13,065 nt of DNA from positions 1-13,065 of the forward strand of contig JAICJW010000083.1 in the NCBI GenBank assembly GCA_025928215.1. The letters run 5' to 3'. The DNA is from Chloroflexia bacterium (GTDB taxonomy: Bacteria; Chloroflexota; Chloroflexia; Thermomicrobiales; JALYUS01). Under the pieces are notes generated by a model. The model was not told the origin of the DNA. It ran no database searches and saw only the letters and a list, made by a program, of their open reading frames with translations. How positions within the stretch are numbered: position 1 is the stretch's first letter; every line of letters begins with the position of its first letter. Shown piece by piece: positions 6,570-12,828 of the stretch. The position numbers and the translations under genes are program-made.

Positions 6570-7436
6570 ATGGCCGAGGCAGGGCAACTCCCACAGGCAT
6601 TCTTCCCGATTGAGTTGCACTGCCACTCTACGGCTTCCGACGGGATGTGTCCGCCCGCGCGCGTCGTGGCGATGGCGGCCGCACGCGGGGTGCGAGTGCT
6701 TGCGCTCACCGATCACGACACCACGGCGGGCATCGCCGACGCGGCAGATGCGGCGACCACATTCGGTATGACGTTGATTCCCGGTGTCGAACTGACGTGC
6801 TCGGCCACACGGGGTGAAGTTCATCTGCTCGGCTATTTCGTCGCGGTCGGCAACGAGCCGTTTCAGCGACGGCTCGCGCAGTTACGCGATGGACGTGACG
6901 CGCGTGGGCAGGCAATCGTCGCGAAACTGAACGCGCTTGGCATCCCGGTACGATGGGAGCGTGTCAAGGCAATCGCGGGTTATGGCGCGGTTGGGCGGCC
7001 GCATGTTGGCCGGGCATTGATCGAAATTGGGGCGGTGGCCACGGTTGACGAAGCCTTTGATCGCTATATCGGCGGTGGCCGCCCCGCGCATGTCGGGCGA
7101 CAGCAGTTATCGCCGGTCGAAGCGGTGCAACTCATCCGCACGGCGGGCGGCGTCCCGGTGCTCGCCCATCCGCTCAGCGTCGCCGATCTGGAAGCGACTC
7201 TTGCCGAGATGATCCCGGCGGGCCTGCTCGGTATCGAGGCATACTATGGCGCGTACTCGCCCGACGAACGCGCATCGCTCGCGAAAATCGCCGCCCGTCA
7301 CGACCTCCTCACGACGGTCGGTAATGACTTCCATGGCGATGTTCACGGCGGCGCGGTAATGGGCGGCACGATTGGGCCACCGGATGTGCTCGATCGTCTC
7401 GTCGCGGTGACAATAATGGGGAGCGCGAACCGCTAA
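6570..7436 (+). CDS. PHP-domain phosphoesterase of the YciV (RNase AM) / nucleoside 3',5'-bisphosphate phosphatase family
   Basis: The 288 residues carry all PHP metal-binding motifs: LHCHSTASDG (H17, H19, D24), TDHDTTAG (D48-H49-D50), PGVEL (E74), HLLGYF (H85), GRPHVGRAL (H145), VLAHP (H200) and NDFHG (D253, H255). The order and spacing follow Escherichia coli YciV (RNase AM/TrpH) and the Chromobacterium pAp phosphatase. Those enzymes release phosphate from 3',5'-bisphosphonucleotides or trim RNA 5' ends. Which activity applies here cannot be read from the sequence. The ATG has GAAGGAG about 11 nt upstream. The gene follows spoVS in the same direction as rny and ymdB, consistent with a nucleic-acid turnover block. 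Its last codons and TAA stop (7434-7436) lie inside the left arm of an inverted repeat. Confidence 0.88.
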   Translation: MAEAGQLPQAFFPIELHCHSTASDGMCPPARVVAMAAARGVRVLALTDHDTTAGIADAADAATTFGMTLIPGVELTCSATRGEVHLLGYFVAVGNEPFQRRLAQLRDGRDARGQAIVAKLNALGIPVRWERVKAIAGYGAVGRPHVGRALIEIGAVATVDEAFDRYIGGGRPAHVGRQQLSPVEAVQLIRTAGGVPVLAHPLSVADLEATLAEMIPAGLLGIEAYYGAYSPDERASLAKIAARHDLLTTVGNDFHGDVHGGAVMGGTIGPPDVLDRLVAVTIMGSANR

Positions 7437-7563
7437 GACGCCAAGGACGCCAAGAAACACATATGACCATGCCGCGATTGTAGCGTATCATCATTGCATT
7501 GATGACGTGTCGTACCGTCGAATGTCTCCTCATTCCGTGGCGTCCTTGGCGTCTTGGCGGTTC
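7427..7563. repeat. Inverted pair of a 26-nt CGCCAAGGACGCC-type repeat
   Basis: The left arm (7427-7452) and right arm (7538-7563) are inverted copies that match at 25 of 26 positions. The core is AAGACGCCAAGGACGCCA, read as TGGCGTCCTTGGCGTCTT on the right. The 85 bp between them hold a possible promoter. The left arm overlaps the stop codon of the PHP gene and the right arm ends 26 bp before the next gene. The internal CGCCAAG/GACGCCA units are themselves short direct repeats. The family differs from the GC-rich palindromes elsewhere in the window. Confidence 0.75.
7463..7491 (+). promoter_or_regulatory. Possible promoter of the sugar-isomerase operon
   Basis: ATGACC (7463-7468, four of six -35 bases) is followed after 17 bp by TATCAT (7486-7491, five of six -10 bases). 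It lies between the arms of the inverted repeat, in the only sizeable gap before the four-gene operon. The match is moderate. No operator-like dyad other than the repeat arms was seen. Confidence 0.35.
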
Positions 7564-7589
7564 AATCACTTCGAGAAAGGCAGGGGCGC

Positions 7590-8432
7590 ATGGCGGCAGG
7601 TCATCGGTTTACGCTCAGCGCGTTCGGGGACGAGATCGCGGCGGACCTTGCCGAGCAATTGGACGTAATGCAGCGGGAGGGCATTCCCGCGCTCGAATTC
7701 CGGAGCGCATGGGGAAAGAATATCCTCGACCTGTCGGATGATGAGGTGCGGCAGGCGAAGGGGTTGCTCGATGCGCGTGGCATGCACGTTTCCGCCATCG
7801 GCTCGCCCATCGGCAAGGTGAAGATCACCGACGATTTCGGCGCGCACCTCGAGCGGTTCCGCCGCGCGCTCGCGGTGGCGAATATGCTCGATGCGCCGCG
7901 TATCCGTATCTTTTCCTTTTTCATTCCGGCGGGCGAGGATGCCGCACGGTATCGTACGGCGGTGATGGACCGGCTGCTGATGCTCACGCATCTCGCCGAG
8001 GAGGCGGATGTCACGCTCTGGCACGAGAACGAGAAGGAGATTTACGGCGACATCGCCACACGCTGTGCCGACATTCACACGACGATCCGCTCGCCGCATC
8101 TGCGAGCCGCGTTCGACCCCGCCAATTTCGTCCAGTGCGGCGTCCGCCCGATGGATGAGGCGTGGCCACTCCTCGCCGATGTCTCGACCCATATTCACAT
8201 CAAGGACGCGGTGATGGCGGATGGGCATGTTGTCCCGGCGGGCGAGGGAGATGGGCAGGTGAAGGAGCTGCTGCACGCGCTGGTGAAGCGTGGCTATCGC
8301 GGCTACCTGACGCTCGAACCGCACTTGAAGGCGGCGGGGCCATACGGCGGCTTCTCCGGCCCCGCCCTCTTTCACACCGCTGTCGAGGCCTTGCGGGGGC
8401 TTCTGAATGAGGTTGAAGGGAGCAACGCATAA
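7590..8432 (+). CDS. Sugar phosphate isomerase/epimerase-like TIM-barrel protein (operon gene 1)
   Basis: The 280-residue protein has the xylose-isomerase-like (AP_endonuc_2) TIM-barrel fold. Typical elements are LSAFGDEI at the first strand, LEFRSAWGKNILDLSD (35-50), SAIGSPIGK (68-76), LWHENE (143-148), FDPANF (175-180), HIHIKDA (201-207) and TLEPH (241-245). Metal-binding acids and histidines are therefore expected around E146/E148, D176, H203 and E243. Such enzymes isomerise, epimerise or dehydrate sugars and cyclitols. The substrate is not determinable here. ATG at 7590 has a GAAAGGCAGGGG stretch upstream; the frame is open 12 codons further up into the inverted repeat, which I do not consider coding. 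The stop overlaps the next start (TAATG). Closely similar proteins are often next to Gfo/Idh/MocA dehydrogenases, as here. Confidence 0.85.
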   Translation: MAAGHRFTLSAFGDEIAADLAEQLDVMQREGIPALEFRSAWGKNILDLSDDEVRQAKGLLDARGMHVSAIGSPIGKVKITDDFGAHLERFRRALAVANMLDAPRIRIFSFFIPAGEDAARYRTAVMDRLLMLTHLAEEADVTLWHENEKEIYGDIATRCADIHTTIRSPHLRAAFDPANFVQCGVRPMDEAWPLLADVSTHIHIKDAVMADGHVVPAGEGDGQVKELLHALVKRGYRGYLTLEPHLKAAGPYGGFSGPALFHTAVEALRGLLNEVEGSNA

Positions 8433-9259
8433 TGGCTGCCCCACCGATGCGCTTCGGCTGTTGCGGTGGCATCGCGGATGCGCCGCTGATCCACGATGCC
8501 GGATTCGACTACATCGAACTGCCTGTCGGCACGCTGATGAGCGCGACCGATGAAGCGGCCTACCGGCGGATCATGGACGAAATCCGGGCGATGGGCGTGC
8601 CCGTCGAGGCATGTAACGTCTTTATCCCTGCGACCTTGAAAATCACCGGGCCGGAGGTCGCGCGGGAGCCGCTCTGGCAGTATGCGGAGACGGCGCTGCA
8701 ACGGATGGGTGAGATCGGCGTGCGCGTTTGCGTCTTCGGCAGCGGCGGCGCGCGTTCGATCCCCGACGGATTCGACCGGGCGACCGCGGGCGATCAACTG
8801 GCGGCCTTCCTCGATCATGTGCAGGAGGCGAGCGCGCGGTATGCTGTTCGCGTCGTCATTGAACCACTCAATCGCGCTGAGTCCAATGTTTTCAATTCGG
8901 TCGCGGAATCGGACGACTTCACCCAGGCGCGCGGCCTCGCGGGGATTGGCGTGCTCGCCGATCTCTATCACCTCTCCGTCGAAGGCGAGACCTACGATGG
9001 GATGGTGGCGGCGGGCGACCGCCTCGGCCATGTTCATGTCGCGGATGCCGACCGGAGCGCGCCGGGAGAGGGGGCGCCAACCGATTACGCGGGCTTCTTC
9101 CAGACGCTGAAGCGCATGGATTATGCGGGTACGATCAGCATTGAGGCCCGCTGGCACAAGACGATTCGCGATGAACTGCGGGGAACCGACGCGATGGATC
9201 GCGAAACCGAGCATCACCGGGCGCTCGCCTTCGTTCGCCGCCAGTGGGACACGACGTAA
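8432..9259 (+). CDS. Sugar phosphate isomerase/epimerase-like TIM-barrel protein, epimerase-type (operon gene 2)
   Basis: The 275 residues form a second xylose-isomerase-like barrel, only distantly like its neighbour. The four expected metal ligands are recognisable: E144 in VVIEPLNRAESN, D177 in LADLYH, H202 in GHVHVAD, and E238 in ISIEAR. IEPLNR, DLYH and HVHVAD resemble D-tagatose/D-psicose 3-epimerases and hydroxypyruvate isomerase relatives. An epimerase or isomerase role is therefore most likely, with the sugar unknown. The N-terminus has an unusual FGCCGG stretch with two adjacent cysteines. ATG at 8432 shares one base with the upstream TAA, and an AAGGGAGC ribosome-binding stretch lies within the end of gene 1. 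The dehydrogenase gene starts 12 bp downstream. Confidence 0.84.
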   Translation: MAAPPMRFGCCGGIADAPLIHDAGFDYIELPVGTLMSATDEAAYRRIMDEIRAMGVPVEACNVFIPATLKITGPEVAREPLWQYAETALQRMGEIGVRVCVFGSGGARSIPDGFDRATAGDQLAAFLDHVQEASARYAVRVVIEPLNRAESNVFNSVAESDDFTQARGLAGIGVLADLYHLSVEGETYDGMVAAGDRLGHVHVADADRSAPGEGAPTDYAGFFQTLKRMDYAGTISIEARWHKTIRDELRGTDAMDRETEHHRALAFVRRQWDTT

Positions 9260-9271
9260 GAGAGGGAAGCA

Positions 9272-10540
9272 GTGGCAAAAAAGGGCAAAGAGAAGGATCG
9301 GGGCAAAGCAAAGAAGGCGAAGAAGGCCGCGACGCAGCCAATGCCCGCGATGCCGGAGCGCGAGAAGGTCGGCTTCGGCATCGTTGGTGGCGGGGTAATC
9401 GGGCCGCTGCACGCGCAGGCGATCACGGCCCAGCCGGACGCGCGCCTTGTCGCCGTCTGCGATATTGTGCCGGGCGCGGCGGAAAAACTGGCGGGCGACT
9501 ACGGTGCGGAGGCGATGACTGATCTCGACGCGATGCTCTCGCGCGACGATATACAGGTCGTCTCGGTCTGTGTGCCGAGCGGGTTGCACGCCGAGATCGG
9601 CGTCAGGGCGGCGCAAGCGGGCAAGCATGTTATCTGCGAGAAACCGATTGACATCACGCTCGACGCGGCGGACCGGCTGATCGCCGCGTGCGACGAAGCG
9701 GGCGTCAAGTTGCAAGTGATCTCGCAGCATCGCTTCGGCGCGGGGATGCAGCGGCTGAAACAGGCGATTAACGATGGCGCGCTCGGCACGCTCGTGATGG
9801 GCAATGCGGAAATTTTCTGGTATCGCGCGCAAGCGTACTACGACAGCGGCGGCTGGCGCGGCACCTGGGCGCTCGATGGCGGTGGCTGTCTGATGAATCA
9901 GGGCGTGCATTACGTGGACTTGCTCCGCTGGGCGATGGGGCCGGTAGCGAGCGTCACCGCGAAGGTGGGGACGCTCGCCCACGAGCGGATCGAAGTTGAG
10001 GATGCCGCCGTCGCCGTGATCCAGTTCGCAAACGGCGCCATCGGCTCGCTGATCGGCACAACGGATGCCTTCCCTGGCTATACTTGCCGGTTGGAGATCG
10101 TCGGCACGGAGGGATCCGTGATCCTCGAAGATGGCGAGATCAAGGCGTGGAACCTGAAAGCCGAGGTCGGCGAGGTCGGCGCATACGGTCGAAGCAAAGA
10201 GGCGAAGCGGGCCGAAGCGTCCCAGAATGGTAAGGGAACGGGCCAGGGAGCGGCTGATCCAGCGGCCATCTCGTGGGGTGGACATGCCGTCGAGGTGCGC
10301 GACATGATAGACGCTATCCGGGAAGAGCGCGCCGTCGCGCTGCCCGGGCCGAGCGCCCGCGATGCGCTCGAACTGATCCTCGCCGTCTATCGCTCCGCCG
10401 AGACCGGGCGCGAGGTGAAGATGCCGATGCACCCGAAATGGCGGCCGGGGACGAAGAAGGTCGCTGTCGTCGCAATCCCCCCGGCAAAGAAGACGCCGCC
10501 CACCCGACGCGTGGCGGCAGCACGAGCAGGAGCACCATGA
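9272..10540 (+). CDS. Gfo/Idh/MocA-family NAD(P)-dependent oxidoreductase with basic tails (operon gene 3)
   Basis: The core (about 31-400) is a sugar/inositol dehydrogenase. It has the nucleotide-binding motif GIVGGGVIGPLH (36-47), VAVCDI (60-65) and VPSGLH (101-106). The hallmark catalytic EKP is at 123-125, followed by SQHRFG (151-156). The substrate segment is GGWRGTWALDGGGCLMNQGV with H213 and D216. Such enzymes oxidise a sugar hydroxyl with NAD(P). The start is GTG at 9272 with AGAGGG 5 nt upstream; the next ATG (9341) lacks a good site. This start implies a tail of about 22 residues with ten lysines. The C-terminus also carries an extra Lys/Arg/Pro/Ala-rich segment of about 28 residues. 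Length is 422 against 330-390 for most relatives. The stop overlaps the next start in ATGA. Confidence 0.88.
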   Translation: MAKKGKEKDRGKAKKAKKAATQPMPAMPEREKVGFGIVGGGVIGPLHAQAITAQPDARLVAVCDIVPGAAEKLAGDYGAEAMTDLDAMLSRDDIQVVSVCVPSGLHAEIGVRAAQAGKHVICEKPIDITLDAADRLIAACDEAGVKLQVISQHRFGAGMQRLKQAINDGALGTLVMGNAEIFWYRAQAYYDSGGWRGTWALDGGGCLMNQGVHYVDLLRWAMGPVASVTAKVGTLAHERIEVEDAAVAVIQFANGAIGSLIGTTDAFPGYTCRLEIVGTEGSVILEDGEIKAWNLKAEVGEVGAYGRSKEAKRAEASQNGKGTGQGAADPAAISWGGHAVEVRDMIDAIREERAVALPGPSARDALELILAVYRSAETGREVKMPMHPKWRPGTKKVAVVAIPPAKKTPPTRRVAAARAGAP

Positions 10541-11364
10541 GCATTAAACTTGCCTACAGCACCCTCGCCTGCCCGGAGTGGTCACTGCGGGAAATGATTG
10601 ACGCGACGAAGCGATACGGCTTCGATGGGATCGAGATGCGCCTCCTCGATGGCGAAATCGTCCCGCCGAACCTGCCGCCGCACGACCGCGAGCGGGTAGC
10701 GACCGAATGCAAGGCGGCGGGCGTGCCGATCTGCTGCCTCGATACCTCGCTCCGTATCGCGACGAGCGCGACGGATGCCGACGCGCGCCTCGAAGCGGAG
10801 CGGGACGCGGCGGCGTACCTCGAACTCGCCTCTGCGTGGAGCGCGCCACTCATTCGTGTCTTCGGTGGCGAACCGCAAGGCGGAAAAAGCCCGGCGGACA
10901 TCGTCGCGCCGATGGCGGATCTGCTGAGCAAGATCGGCCAGCGGGCCGAACAACTCGGCGTCGCTGTCGCCCTCGAAACGCACGATTCCTTCGCCGCATC
11001 CCCCGATGTGATGCGCGTGCTCGATCAGGTGCAAAATCGGCATGTTGGCGTATTGTGGGACACCCACCATCCGTACCGGATGGGCGAATCTGTCGCGGAG
11101 ACGTACGCGCGCGTCGTCTCTCGCCTCCTGCACGTCCACGTCAAGGACGCGCGAAAAGATGAAACCGAGCGCACCGGCTGGAAACTCGTCCTGCTCGGTG
11201 AAGGTGAGGTGCCCGTTGGTGAGACGGTGACATATCTCCGTGGCGTTGGCTACGACCGCTGGGTCGCGGTCGAGTGGGAAAAGAAATGGCATCCCGAGAT
11301 CGAACCGCCGGAGACCGCGCTACCGCATGACGGGGCGCTGCTGCGGCAGTGGCTGAACGGGTAG
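10537..11364 (+). CDS. Sugar phosphate isomerase/epimerase-like TIM-barrel protein (operon gene 4)
   Basis: The third barrel protein of the operon has 275 residues. The motifs are YSTLACPEWSL (7-17) at strand 1, YGFDGIEMR (27-35), VALETHD (144-150; E147, H149), LWDTHHPYR (173-181; D175, H177), LLHVHVKDA (197-205; H201) and AVEWEKKW (244-251; E246). The set of acids and histidines is what the family uses to bind a divalent metal, so it is probably active. YSTLACPEW and DTHHP are usual in IolH/IolE-like members of inositol and keto-sugar pathways. Substrate is unknown. The ATG is chosen because it overlaps the upstream TGA and has AGGAG 6 nt before it. The frame is open far upstream but antisense/out-of-frame to the dehydrogenase. 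The stop is followed at once by a palindromic element. Confidence 0.84.
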   Translation: MSIKLAYSTLACPEWSLREMIDATKRYGFDGIEMRLLDGEIVPPNLPPHDRERVATECKAAGVPICCLDTSLRIATSATDADARLEAERDAAAYLELASAWSAPLIRVFGGEPQGGKSPADIVAPMADLLSKIGQRAEQLGVAVALETHDSFAASPDVMRVLDQVQNRHVGVLWDTHHPYRMGESVAETYARVVSRLLHVHVKDARKDETERTGWKLVLLGEGEVPVGETVTYLRGVGYDRWVAVEWEKKWHPEIEPPETALPHDGALLRQWLNG

Positions 11365-11521
11365 GCCTCACCCCCCGGCCCTCCTCCTTTGTCCCACGGC
11401 AAAGGAGAGGGGAGCGAGATGCGGAAAGATCGTATTGATTGGGTAACCCACAGCACATGGATTGAATCACCCCCTCTCCTTTGCTTCCGAGCAAAGGAGA
11501 GGGGGCCGGGGGGTGAGGTTT
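11365..11521. repeat. Composite GC-rich palindromic element upstream of the J-domain gene
   Basis: Outer arms CCTCACCCCCCGGCC (11366-11380) and GGCCGGGGGGTGAGG (11504-11518) are perfect inverted copies. Each is joined to its own inner hairpin. The first is CTCCTTTG (11384-11391) with CAAAGGAG (11400-11407). The second is the 15-bp stem CCCCCTCTCCTTTGC (11470-11484) with GCAAAGGAGAGGGGG (11491-11505). The inner arms facing the centre lack the outer motif. The element starts right after the stop of the isomerase gene and ends inside the next gene. It has the same plan as 12251-12433. No transposase or target-site duplication is visible. Confidence 0.75.
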
Positions 11522-12250
11522 CTGGACGATCTGTATGCCATCTTGCAAGTGCAGCCGCATGCCGACGGAGATGTCATTCAGGCGTCGTATCGGCGGCTGG
11601 CGCTCTTGTACCACCCGGATCGCAACCCGGAGCGGCGCGCGTGGGCGGAGGAGCGGATGAAGCGTGTCAACGCGGCATATACCGTCCTGAGCAACACGAA
11701 CCGGCGTCAGACGTACGACCGTCGCCGGTTCGGCACGAGCAGCCCGCGCCCTCCGGCCCGCCCGGCGACCGCACCGGCGGCGACACGATCCCATGCCCCA
11801 TACCCGACGGAGACGGAAAACGATTGGTATCACCTCCATGTCTACGCGCAGGGACGCATGGTGCCGGAGAGCGAGGCGGTCGCTGAGGAGACGCTTCAGC
11901 ACGATCTGACCGAATTTATGCGCCTCGTCGCTCCTCCCGGTGCGGGCAATGTCGCGCTCGGTGATCTGCTCAATTCCGCCGCGATCAGCCAGTATGTAGC
12001 CTATACGCCGTATGGTCAGGCAATCGCGCGGCTCACTTTGCGCACCGCGCTCCCCCTGCTGCGGGTCTATGCCCGCGACGACGCGCCGGATGCCGAGCGG
12101 CTACGGCGCATCGTCGCGCACGTCAATGACCTCATGCAGGATCGGATGGGCACCGAGGGGCTGAAAATGATCATCAAGGGTAAGAATATCGTTGCCGACT
12201 GGGCGGGCCTACTCCTTACCGTGATCAATTTCCTCTGGGGCGATGCATAG
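11513..12250 (+). CDS. J-domain (DnaJ-like) protein with unknown C-terminal region
   Basis: Residues 5-70 are a J domain: DLYAILQV, ASYRRLALLYHPDRNPE with the HPD motif at 34-36, RMKRVNAAYTVLSN, and RRQTYDRRR. J domains stimulate the ATPase of Hsp70/DnaK partners. A Pro/Ala/Thr-rich linker (about 74-100) leads to a region of about 145 residues that I do not recognise. It lacks the Gly/Phe and zinc-finger regions of true DnaJ, so the protein is a specialised co-chaperone or adaptor. The last residues (229-243, WAGLLLTVINFLWG) are hydrophobic and could be a membrane-anchoring helix. GTG at 11513 is chosen because the J domain begins directly after it. Both this codon and the GGAGAGG about 10 nt upstream belong to the palindromic element. 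A TTG at 11462 would add repeat-encoded residues. Confidence 0.8.
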   Translation: MRFLDDLYAILQVQPHADGDVIQASYRRLALLYHPDRNPERRAWAEERMKRVNAAYTVLSNTNRRQTYDRRRFGTSSPRPPARPATAPAATRSHAPYPTETENDWYHLHVYAQGRMVPESEAVAEETLQHDLTEFMRLVAPPGAGNVALGDLLNSAAISQYVAYTPYGQAIARLTLRTALPLLRVYARDDAPDAERLRRIVAHVNDLMQDRMGTEGLKMIIKGKNIVADWAGLLLTVINFLWGDA

Positions 12251-12433
12251 GAACCTCACCCCCGGCCCCTCTCCTTCGCCAGACAGACCTTCTATCATCT
12301 CCAACCTGAGAGCGAAGGAGAGGGGAGGGGAAGATGCATCGCCGTGGTCTTCGTTCAACACATCCCACACATCCCGCATTTCTCCCCCTCTCCTTTGCCT
12401 CATGACAAAGGAGAGGGGGCCGGGGGGTGAGGT
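12251..12433. repeat. Composite GC-rich palindromic element downstream of the J-domain gene
   Basis: The plan equals that of 11365-11521. The outer left arm CCTCACCCCCGGCCCC begins at 12254. A first stem pairs CCCCTCTCCTTCGC (12266-12279) with GCGAAGGAGAGGGG (12312-12325). A spacer of about 58 bp follows. A second stem pairs CCCCCTCTCCTTTG (12384-12397) with CAAAGGAGAGGGGG (12406-12419), and the outer right arm GGCCGGGGGGTGAGG ends at 12432. It fills the whole gap between two convergent genes, starting at the stop of the J-domain gene and ending 3 bp before the stop of the orphan gene. A bidirectional end-of-transcript role is possible, although no T-runs are present. Confidence 0.75.
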
Positions 12434-12436
12434 CCC

Positions 12437-12739
12437 CTATCCCCCGTGTTCCTTTGCGAAGTGGAGCAGGTCATCCAGTGTCACCGTGGGGAGTGAGACG
12501 TAGCGGAACCCGCCATCCGGGTCGTAGAGCAGGACATGCCCGGACGGTGTGGGCAGGAGCGCGGCATCGCCGGGAGCGGAGCCTGCCTGCGGGAAGACCC
12601 AGGGCAGTGACCGAAGCATCACGCGCTCGTCCGCGCGCGGGGAGACGACAAAGCCGTAACCGGCCAATAACGAACGCATCGGCAGTGTCGTATCCACCGA
12701 CTCCACCAGCCCCGCGACGGCCGCTTCCAGTAACCACAT
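12437..12739 (-). CDS. Hypothetical protein of 100 residues
   Basis: I do not recognise the family. The protein begins MWLLEAAVAGLVESVDTTL, contains SLLAGYGFVVSPRADERVML and ends TVTLDDLLHFAKEHGG. It has no strong membrane segment or signal peptide, and its alternating hydrophobic pattern with Gly and Pro turns suggests a small folded, mainly beta domain (FRYVSLP, HVLLYDPDG). The ATG at 12739 has only a weak GGTAG site upstream. It is accepted as a gene because the frame fills the space exactly between the palindromic element and the divergent rsmA promoter, and because a plausible promoter faces it. The alternative frame on the same strand (12471-12770) looks like a shadow. Confidence 0.6.
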   Translation of the reverse strand: MWLLEAAVAGLVESVDTTLPMRSLLAGYGFVVSPRADERVMLRSLPWVFPQAGSAPGDAALLPTPSGHVLLYDPDGGFRYVSLPTVTLDDLLHFAKEHGG

Positions 12740-12783
12740 CGCTCGCTACCGCTTTCTCATGATCGGACAAATATCACACCGGC

Positions 12784-12812
12784 ACGATAGCAGAGGCGGC
12801 GTGATCTGTCTC
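12784..12812 (-). promoter_or_regulatory. Candidate promoter of the 100-residue orphan gene
   Basis: Reading leftward, GAGACA (complement of 12807-12812; four of six -35 bases) is followed after 17 bp by TATCGT (complement of 12784-12789). That box is preceded by TGC, giving an extended -10. The predicted start near 12777 leaves a leader of about 38 nt. Confidence 0.4.
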
Positions 12813-12821
12813 TGCTACACT
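12813..12821 (+). promoter_or_regulatory. Candidate extended -10 promoter for a leaderless rsmA transcript
   Basis: TGCTACACT is a TGn-extended -10 box. It ends 7 bp before the rsmA ATG, so transcription should start at or next to the start codon. No ribosome-binding site precedes the ATG, which fits a leaderless mRNA. No clear -35 box is present. Confidence 0.42.
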
Positions 12822-12828
12822 GATCGCC

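Noticed and set aside
8372..10432. Minus-strand open frame of 686 codons
   Set aside because: It lies antisense to two isomerase genes and the dehydrogenase, all of which have clear families. Its translation is Arg/His-rich without motifs, as expected for a shadow frame in GC-rich DNA.
11365..12433. CRISPR array from the repeated GGAGAGGGG motifs
   Set aside because: The copies are inverted hairpin arms at irregular spacing, not direct repeats with uniform spacers, and no cas gene is present.
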